Below, piece after piece: positions 58,801-64,000 of a stretch of DNA of 64,000 nucleotides (positions are counted from its first letter, which is position 1; every line of letters begins with the position of its first letter). A model generated the notes under the pieces. It did no database searches, had not been told where the DNA came from, and saw only the letters and a list, made by a program, of their open reading frames with translations. Location of the stretch: assembly GCA_964559835.1 (NCBI GenBank), contig CAZLJE010000005.1, positions 141,733 to 205,732 on the forward strand, in the 5' to 3' direction. This DNA is from DAISJI01 sp964559835. Lineage in GTDB: Bacteria > Acidobacteriota > Terriglobia > Terriglobales > Acidobacteriaceae. Both the position numbers and the translations under genes were made by a program.

Positions 58801-59632
58801 GTGCGGCCTCCTGGCTCTCCACCTGCATCGCCTCGGCGTCGCTCGCGGTGATGTCCGCGCGCAGGGCCTTCATGAACGGCTGCGCCGCGGCCGTGCGCGA
58901 AATCAGTTCCGGCACCGATTTGCGCTTCGCGATTGCTTCTTCGATGCGTGTGGTGATCGTCTGGAACACCTTCACGCGGGCGTAGCGGAGGTCATTCGCT
59001 TCCACGACGGTCCAGGGCGCATAGGGCGAATCGGTCTTCGCCAGCATTTCTTCCACGGCCTCGGTCCACTTGTCGTAATCGCGGTGATGACGGCGGTATT
59101 CCTTCGTGATCTTCCATTTGAGGGCCGGGTCATCCAGCGCCTCACGGAACCGCTTTTTCTGTTCGCTCTTGGAGATGTGCATCCAGAACTTCATCAGTAC
59201 CTGGCCGTCGTCGGCGAGCCAGCGCTCGAATTGCGTGATCTCCTCGTACGCCTGCCGCCACAGCTTCTTCCTGATCACCTTATCGACGCGCTCCACCAGC
59301 ACGCGCCCGTACCACGAATGATCGAAGACGACCATCTCGCCGTCGTTGGGCAGCGCCATCTGGTAGCGCCACAGGAAGTGATAGCGCGCTTCCAGTTCCG
59401 TCGGCGGCGAACCCGGAATGATCCGGAACATGCGCGGGTCCAGCTTCTCGGTAAGCTTCTTGACGACCATGCCCTTGCCCGCTGCGTCCCATCCTTCGAG
59501 GCAAATGGTGACTGGGATTTCCGCTTCTCGCGCGAGGTATTGCAGGCCACGCAGCTTTTCCTGCAATTCGGCCATGGTCTTGGAGTAGGCAGGCTTCGAC
59601 AGCTTCTTAGTGAGATTGCACGTTTCGAGCAT
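58793..59632 (-). CDS. Polyphosphate kinase 2-family phosphotransferase (first copy)
   Basis: A 279-residue PPK2. Walker A GWDAAGKGMVVKK, FRIIPGSPPTELEARYHFLWRYQMALPNDGEMVVFDHSWYGRVLVERVDKV, and a C-terminal 40-residue extension absent from the neighbour. The ATG at 59632 has a GGAGG site just upstream. Heads the ppk2-ppk2-CHAD-ppx stretch on the minus strand. Having two class members may divide AMP- and ADP-directed activities, which is a guess. Confidence 0.93.
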   Translation of the reverse strand: MLETCNLTKKLSKPAYSKTMAELQEKLRGLQYLAREAEIPVTICLEGWDAAGKGMVVKKLTEKLDPRMFRIIPGSPPTELEARYHFLWRYQMALPNDGEMVVFDHSWYGRVLVERVDKVIRKKLWRQAYEEITQFERWLADDGQVLMKFWMHISKSEQKKRFREALDDPALKWKITKEYRRHHRDYDKWTEAVEEMLAKTDSPYAPWTVVEANDLRYARVKVFQTITTRIEEAIAKRKSVPELISRTAAAQPFMKALRADITASDAEAMQVESQEAAHA

Positions 59633-59776
59633 GAAACGCCTCCGGGCGGGGATGCGTGACGAATTCGTACCTTCGGGAGATTGCGGGGATAATACGCCAA
59701 AGTGAGCCGATTTTCATCGGATTGTAACATTTCAAGTTTTATCGGACACGAGTCACCTTTGATACGATTCACCGGA

Positions 59777-60256
59777 ATGTTGAAATCCGCGGTTGTCACG
59801 CTCCTCTTCTTTGCCACTACATCCAGTGCTCAGACGGCCGATCGCATTGTGGTCCACAAGAAAGACCGGACGCTGGAGTTGTTGCGCAACGGTAAAGTCA
59901 TTCGTTCTTATAAGGTCGCACTTGGCGGCGAACCGACAGGCCCGAAAACCTGCCAGGGTGATCACCGCACTCCCGAAGGCACGTACGTCATCGACGGTCG
60001 TAACGCCGGCAGCAAGTTTCACCGTTCACTTCATGTCTCTTATCCGAATGCGGAAGATCGCAAACGGGCCGTAACCGCGCACTGCTCTTCAGGCGGCGAC
60101 ATCATGATCCATGGTTTGCCGAACGGGTATGGCTTCGTCGGGGCAGGCCATCGGTTGAAAGACTGGACCGACGGCTGCGTCGCCCTCACTGACCAGGAAA
60201 TAGAGGAAATCTGGAAAATCGTGCCGAACGGCACGCCCGTCGAGATCCGACCTTAG
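59777..60256 (+). CDS. L,D-transpeptidase (YkuD) family, secreted
   Basis: A 159-residue exported enzyme. Signal peptide about 1-19 (ATTSSAQ). The YkuD core DRIVVHKKDRTLELLRNGKVIRSYKVALGGEPTGPKTCQGDHRTPEGTYVID leads to the catalytic motif HGLPNGYG...DWTDGCVALTDQEIEEI (His, Cys). Such enzymes make 3-3 cross-links or attach lipoproteins to peptidoglycan. A TACGAT hexamer lies 9 nt before the ATG with no Shine-Dalgarno. Confidence 0.9.
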   Translation: MLKSAVVTLLFFATTSSAQTADRIVVHKKDRTLELLRNGKVIRSYKVALGGEPTGPKTCQGDHRTPEGTYVIDGRNAGSKFHRSLHVSYPNAEDRKRAVTAHCSSGGDIMIHGLPNGYGFVGAGHRLKDWTDGCVALTDQEIEEIWKIVPNGTPVEIRP

Positions 60257-60404
60257 CAGTGGCGTCGGGTCGGTACGCCGCTTTCATAGTGGCCTTCGTG
60301 AAACCTTCGTGTCCATCGTGTGAACGCTTTTTCAATAGCCAATCGGGAATTAGCAATTGGCATGGCCTTTGTAACTTTCTCCGACGCCGTGCATCCGAAT
60401 CAAT

Positions 60405-61133
60405 ATGCTCAATCTCTCTCTCGCCCTCGTGCTCCTGATCGGAACGGCGGCTGCCCAGACCCAGACGAAGACGCCCGTTGTTGTGGAGCTTTTCACCTCG
60501 GAAGGCTGCTCTTCCTGTCCGCCGGCGGACCAACTCCTTTTTCGTCTCGAGCAGCAGCCGGTGCCGAATGCCGACATCATCCTCCTCGGCGAGCACGTCG
60601 ATTACTGGGACCAGCTCGGCTGGCGCGACCGCTTTTCTTCGTCGCGCTTCACTGACCGTCAAACGCTGTACGCGAATCACTTCCGCATCGACGGCCCCTA
60701 TACGCCGCAGATGGTCGTCAACGGCCGCGCTGAATTCGTCGGCAACGATTCTGACAAAGCCCTGCGCGAGATCACCCGCGCGTCCCAGGCGTCCGGACCG
60801 GTTCCGCATATCCAAATCACGCGCCAACAGGACCGTTTGCATGTGACCGTCGCCTCCGCCGCAGCACGCCCGTTCAATGTCCTGTGCGCGATCACCGAGC
60901 GTGACCTGACGACGAAAGTCGGTGGCGGCGAGAACGGCGGACACGAACTCCACCACACCGCCGTGGTCCGCCAACTGACCAAGCTCGGCGCGACCCGCGA
61001 CGGCCACTTCGAATCCGACGTCCCGCTCAAACTCTCCTCCGACTGGCGACCGGAGAACCTCCACGCGGTCGTTTTCCTGCAAAACGGCAGCAGCGGCGAG
61101 ATCACCGGCGCGACCCAGATCCCGCTGAAGTGA
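60405..61133 (+). CDS. Secreted DUF1223 protein (thioredoxin-like)
   Basis: A 242-residue exported protein with signal peptide about 1-18 (IGTAAAQT). The DUF1223 core VVVELFTSEGCSSCPPADQLL has a thioredoxin-like CSSC, followed by GEHVDYWDQLGWRDRFSSSRFTDRQTLYA and PQMVVNGRAEFVG. Function unknown; the CxxC fold suggests redox activity. It starts after a 148-bp gap containing weak repeat words. Confidence 0.9.
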   Translation: MLNLSLALVLLIGTAAAQTQTKTPVVVELFTSEGCSSCPPADQLLFRLEQQPVPNADIILLGEHVDYWDQLGWRDRFSSSRFTDRQTLYANHFRIDGPYTPQMVVNGRAEFVGNDSDKALREITRASQASGPVPHIQITRQQDRLHVTVASAAARPFNVLCAITERDLTTKVGGGENGGHELHHTAVVRQLTKLGATRDGHFESDVPLKLSSDWRPENLHAVVFLQNGSSGEITGATQIPLK

Positions 61134-61136
61134 TTC

Positions 61137-61190
61137 TGGCCCTTGGGCTTTGCGCCTTGGGCCCTGGGCCCTGGGCTTCGTCGCTGCTTG
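61137..61190. repeat. CTTGGGC / CCCTGGG stutter words
   Basis: Repeated cccttgggc, gccttgggc, cctgggccctgggc immediately after the DUF1223 stop. Confidence 0.55.
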
Positions 61191-61275
61191 ACCTTTCCCG
61201 TAACCTCACCTTTAATCGTACATTCACATTTCCTGCAAAGGAGCCCGCCTCGCGGCCTTTGCGCTTGGCGAACAC

Positions 61276-61689
61276 GTGTCCGACGCCCATGCAACGCTGT
61301 CCGCCGCCGACCGCGAGCGCCTGCTTGCCGCCGCCCAGTCCATGTTCCAGCGCGCCTATGCACCCTATTCGAAGTTCCTCGTCGGCGCCGCCATACTCAC
61401 CGAGGCCGGCAACATCTATACGGGCTGCAACGTCGAGAACGCCTCGTATGGGCTGACGAACTGCGCGGAACGCACCGCCATCTTCTCGGCGGTGGCGGCC
61501 GAAGGTCCCACGATGCGCGTGCGCGCGGTCGCCGCGCTGAACGCCGCCGAAGCGATCTGCTCGCCGTGCGGCGCCTGCCGTCAGGTGATTTTCGAATTCG
61601 GCCCTGATGCGATCGTCCTCTATCGCGGAACGAACGGCATCGAGGAGTCGACTGCGAAAGCTCTGCTGCCTGCGGGGTTCTCGCTATGA
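61276..61689 (+). CDS. cdd: Cytidine deaminase
   Basis: Deaminates cytidine/deoxycytidine to uridine forms, 137 residues. Zinc motifs: CNVENASYG, CAERTAIFSAV (proton-shuttle Glu) and CSPCGACRQV. The start is GTG at 61276, in the position where homologues begin. Its last codons overlap the deoA start (ATGA), so it forms a salvage operon with the next two genes. Confidence 0.94.
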   Translation: MSDAHATLSAADRERLLAAAQSMFQRAYAPYSKFLVGAAILTEAGNIYTGCNVENASYGLTNCAERTAIFSAVAAEGPTMRVRAVAALNAAEAICSPCGACRQVIFEFGPDAIVLYRGTNGIEESTAKALLPAGFSL

Positions 61690-63032
61690 GTTCCAAGCCC
61701 GGCGCCGCCGGACGCGAGCGCACGCACCGCATCGTCGACCTCATCCGCCGGAAGCGCGACGGCGGCGAGCTGAGCGCGGAAGAGATCCAGTACATCGTCT
61801 CCCGATATACGGAAGGCGCCATTCCCGATTACCAGGTCGCCGCACTGCTGATGGCCATCGTCCTGAAGCAGATGACGCGCGCCGAACTGGCGGCCCTCAC
61901 GGAAGCGATGCTCCATTCCGGTTCGGTGCTCGACTTTTCCGACATTCCGGGCAAGAAGGTCGACAAGCATTCCACCGGAGGCGTGGGCGACAAAACTTCG
62001 CTGGTGATCGCCCCGCTCGTCGCCGCCGCCGGCGTTCCTGTCCCGATGATCAGCGGGCGCGGCCTCGGTCATACCGGCGGCACGCTCGACAAGCTCGAAT
62101 CCATCCCTGGCTTCAACGTCAATCTTTCGCTCGACGAGTTCCGCCGCGTTCTCACCACGTGCAATTGCGGCCTCATCGGCCAGACCGCCGAGATCGCGCC
62201 CGCCGACAAGAAGCTCTACTCGTTGCGCGACGTCACCGGCACCGTCGAGAGCCCGTACTTGATCTGCGCTTCGATCATGAGCAAGAAACTCGCCGAGGGC
62301 ATCGACGGCCTCGTGCTCGACGTCAAGACCGGATCGGGCGCGTTCATGAAGAAAATAGAAGATTCGATCTTCCTCGCCGAGCTGATGGTCGAAACCGGCA
62401 AGCGAATGGGCAAGAGCATGGTCGCGCTGATCACCGACATGGACCAGCCGCTCGGCCGCAAGATCGGCAACTCGCTCGAGATCGAGGAGTGCATCGAGGT
62501 GCTGCGCGGCGGAGGCCCGGCCGACCTGCGCGAACTCTGCCTCGAACTCGCCGCATGGATGCTCTACCTCGCCGGCCGCACGACGACTATGGAACTCGGT
62601 CGCGCACTCGCGGCCGAGCTGATCGCCAATGGCTCCGGCCTGGAGAAGTTCCGCGAGATCATCTGGCTGCAGGGCGGCAATCGCGCCGTGATCGACGACA
62701 CCTCGCTTCTGCCGCGCGCTGCACATAAGTTGCCGATCGTCAGCCCGACCAGCGGATTCCTTGGCCGCATCCAGTGCGAGCAGGTCGGGACCGCCACGGT
62801 CGTGCTCGGTGGCGGGCGCGAGAGGAAGGAAGACTCGGTGGATCCGGCGGTCGGGATCATCCTGCACAAGAAAGTCGGCGACGCGGTCCGTGCCGGCGAG
62901 CCGCTCTGCATCGTCGAATACAACTCAGACGCGCGGCTGGTCGAAGCGCGCCGTCTGCTCGAAGGCGCATTCCTGATCTCGGAACAGCCGCTGGCGGCGA
63001 TGCGCCCGCTGGTCCACAAAGTGTTGCAATAG
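61686..63032 (+). CDS. Thymidine / pyrimidine-nucleoside phosphorylase
   Basis: Phosphorolysis of thymidine or uridine to base plus (deoxy)ribose-1-phosphate, 448 residues. Motifs: VDKHSTGGVGDKTSLVIAPLVAAAG, SGRGLGHTGGTLDKLESIPGF, VLDVKTGSGAFMKK, and the C-terminal barrel-sandwich (VGIILHKKVGDAVRAGEPLCIVEYNSD). The class is sure; deoA versus pdp cannot be split by eye. ATG overlaps the cdd stop. Confidence 0.93.
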   Translation: MSSKPGAAGRERTHRIVDLIRRKRDGGELSAEEIQYIVSRYTEGAIPDYQVAALLMAIVLKQMTRAELAALTEAMLHSGSVLDFSDIPGKKVDKHSTGGVGDKTSLVIAPLVAAAGVPVPMISGRGLGHTGGTLDKLESIPGFNVNLSLDEFRRVLTTCNCGLIGQTAEIAPADKKLYSLRDVTGTVESPYLICASIMSKKLAEGIDGLVLDVKTGSGAFMKKIEDSIFLAELMVETGKRMGKSMVALITDMDQPLGRKIGNSLEIEECIEVLRGGGPADLRELCLELAAWMLYLAGRTTTMELGRALAAELIANGSGLEKFREIIWLQGGNRAVIDDTSLLPRAAHKLPIVSPTSGFLGRIQCEQVGTATVVLGGGRERKEDSVDPAVGIILHKKVGDAVRAGEPLCIVEYNSDARLVEARRLLEGAFLISEQPLAAMRPLVHKVLQ

Positions 63033-63048
63033 GACAAGGTTCTCCGCT

Positions 63049-63078
63049 TTTTGGTACTTGGTACTTGGTACTTGGTCT
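63049..63078. repeat. GGTACTT tandem words before the PNP gene
   Basis: Three to four copies of ggtactt, ending 2 nt before the PNP ATG, where a ribosome-binding site would be expected. Confidence 0.85.
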
Positions 63079-63080
63079 TT

Positions 63081-63944
63081 ATGAAACACGCTACCGAACC
63101 TTCTCGCTCTCAAGACGAGTACACGCGCGCCGAAGAGGCCGCAGCATTTATCCGCAGCAAAACCAAACTGCACCCGAAGATCGCGTTGGTCCTGGGTTCC
63201 GGGCTCGGTTCATTCGCCGACCAGCTCACCGGCGCGGTCCACATCCCGTATCAGGACATCCCGTACTTCCCTCGCCCGACCGCCGAAGGACACGCCGGAC
63301 AACTCGTCGTCGGCACGCTCGGCCATGCGCCCATCGTTTGCATGAGAGGCCGCGTGCATTACTACGAGGGCTACTCGATGCGCGACGTCACGTTCCCGGT
63401 GCGCGTCTTCGGCCGGCTAGGTATCAAGGCTCTGATCCTGACGAACGCCGGTGGTGGAGTGAACGAGACCTACACCCAGGGCTGCCTCGTCGTGCTCAAG
63501 GACCACATCAACCTGCAAGGCTCGAGCCCGCTCATCGGCGCTAACGAAGAGCGCTTCGGCCCGCGCTTCCTCGATATGACGCAGGCCTACTTCCGGCCCT
63601 ATCGCCAGATCGCGCTCGAGGCCGGCAAGAAGCTGGGGATTGAGATGTTCGAGGGAGTTTACGCCGCGATGTTCGGCCCCGCTTACGAAACCCCCGCCGA
63701 GATCCGCATGCTGCGCACGCTCGGCGCCGATGTCGTGGGAATGAGCACGGTGGCCGAAGTCATAGCCGCGCGTCATATGAACATGCGGGTGCTGGCGATC
63801 TCCTGCGTGACGAACATGGCGGCCGGCATGCTCGATCAGCCGCTCTCGCACGCCGAAGTGCTGGAAACCGGCGAGCGCGTCAAAGGAAAGTTTATCCAGC
63901 TGCTGGAAATGATTATGCCGCAGGTGGAAGACCTCGCAGGGTAG
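63081..63944 (+). CDS. Purine nucleoside phosphorylase (PNP-I type)
   Basis: Cleaves inosine/guanosine to base plus (deoxy)ribose-1-phosphate, 287 residues. Motifs: PKIALVLGSGLGSFADQL (phosphate loop), GRVHYYEGYSM, LILTNAGGGVNETY, AMFGPAYETPAEIRML, VGMSTVAEVIAARHMNMRVLAISCVTN. The ATG at 63081 is preferred because the upstream in-frame codons are GGTACTT repeat. Third gene of the nucleoside-salvage group. The start lies directly against repeat DNA. Confidence 0.95.
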   Translation: MKHATEPSRSQDEYTRAEEAAAFIRSKTKLHPKIALVLGSGLGSFADQLTGAVHIPYQDIPYFPRPTAEGHAGQLVVGTLGHAPIVCMRGRVHYYEGYSMRDVTFPVRVFGRLGIKALILTNAGGGVNETYTQGCLVVLKDHINLQGSSPLIGANEERFGPRFLDMTQAYFRPYRQIALEAGKKLGIEMFEGVYAAMFGPAYETPAEIRMLRTLGADVVGMSTVAEVIAARHMNMRVLAISCVTNMAAGMLDQPLSHAEVLETGERVKGKFIQLLEMIMPQVEDLAG

Positions 63945-64000
63945 TTCTTGGTACTTGGTACTTGGTACTTGGTACTTGGTACTTGGTACTTGGTACTTGG
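63945..64000. repeat. GGTACTT tandem array running off the right edge
   Basis: About eight copies of the same 7-bp word found at 63049, beginning 1-4 nt after the PNP stop and continuing to the end of the window. The PNP gene is thus bracketed by the same repeat in direct orientation. Confidence 0.95.

Overview
The window is GC-rich, densely coded chromosomal DNA. It most resembles an Acidobacteriota genome of the Terriglobia/Koribacter type. Pointers are an acidobacterial-style duplicated orphan permease (ADOP/MacB-like), a VWFA-type secreted protein, PEP-CTERM, DUF5666 and DUF4097 proteins, secreted S9 and amidohydrolase enzymes, and an nfeD-slipin pair. The assignment is inferred from gene content only; there is no rRNA or marker phylogeny here. 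No phage, integron, CRISPR or insertion sequence was seen.

Layout. 0-4.4 kb: a minus-strand tetR / adaptor / RND-pump operon with a perfect palindromic operator next to the tetR start. 4.5-20 kb: a CPBP membrane protein, secreted TPR proteins, nfeD-slipin-SPOR, a YedY-like molybdoenzyme, a DUF5666 protein, thiD, rlpA, pyrF, an MscS channel, and DUF4097 and PEP-CTERM proteins. 20-35 kb: mutL, an AlkZ-like protein and cmk; an ADOP permease; a secreted S9 peptidase; a DHFR-fold enzyme; a phytoene-dehydrogenase-like oxidoreductase; a BON protein; a 50-residue membrane protein; an amidohydrolase with an SDR that lacks a canonical start codon; and a GNAT. 35.9-46 kb: tatA, a PPDK-like protein missing its swivel histidine, a VWA protein, and the most striking gene of the window (40012-42435, minus). 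That gene is one 807-codon reading frame that joins an HEIGH-type (M50-like) membrane metalloprotease to a circularly permuted enolase with the catalytic residues retained. Next come an orphan pseudopilin, a 1-Cys peroxiredoxin, a selenocysteine tRNA (minus) and a PhzF protein. 46-51.7 kb: a response regulator, a PilZ protein with a hairpin over its start, then argR-argF-argG-argH with a strong promoter and ARG box. 51.7-59.6 kb: a polyphosphate island of phoU, ppk1 and sixA on plus, facing ppx/gppA, CHAD and two overlapping ppk2 genes on minus. 59.7-64 kb: an L,D-transpeptidase, a DUF1223 protein, and a nucleoside-salvage run of cdd-deoA/pdp-punA.

A second window-wide peculiarity is the intergenic DNA. 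Many gene boundaries carry low-complexity 'stutter' words of about 7-18 bp (GGCTCAG, GGTACTT, CAGTGCT, a 14-mer and others), in tandem or as facing inverted arms. Some flank terminators, some form the terminator, and one arm is translated as a signal peptide. At least ten genes also have a -10-like hexamer 6-20 nt before the start codon with no Shine-Dalgarno between, suggesting leaderless or very short-leader transcripts.

Starts were chosen from domain boundaries, ribosome-binding sites and signal peptides. Functions are homology judgements made by eye from motifs, not from database searches.
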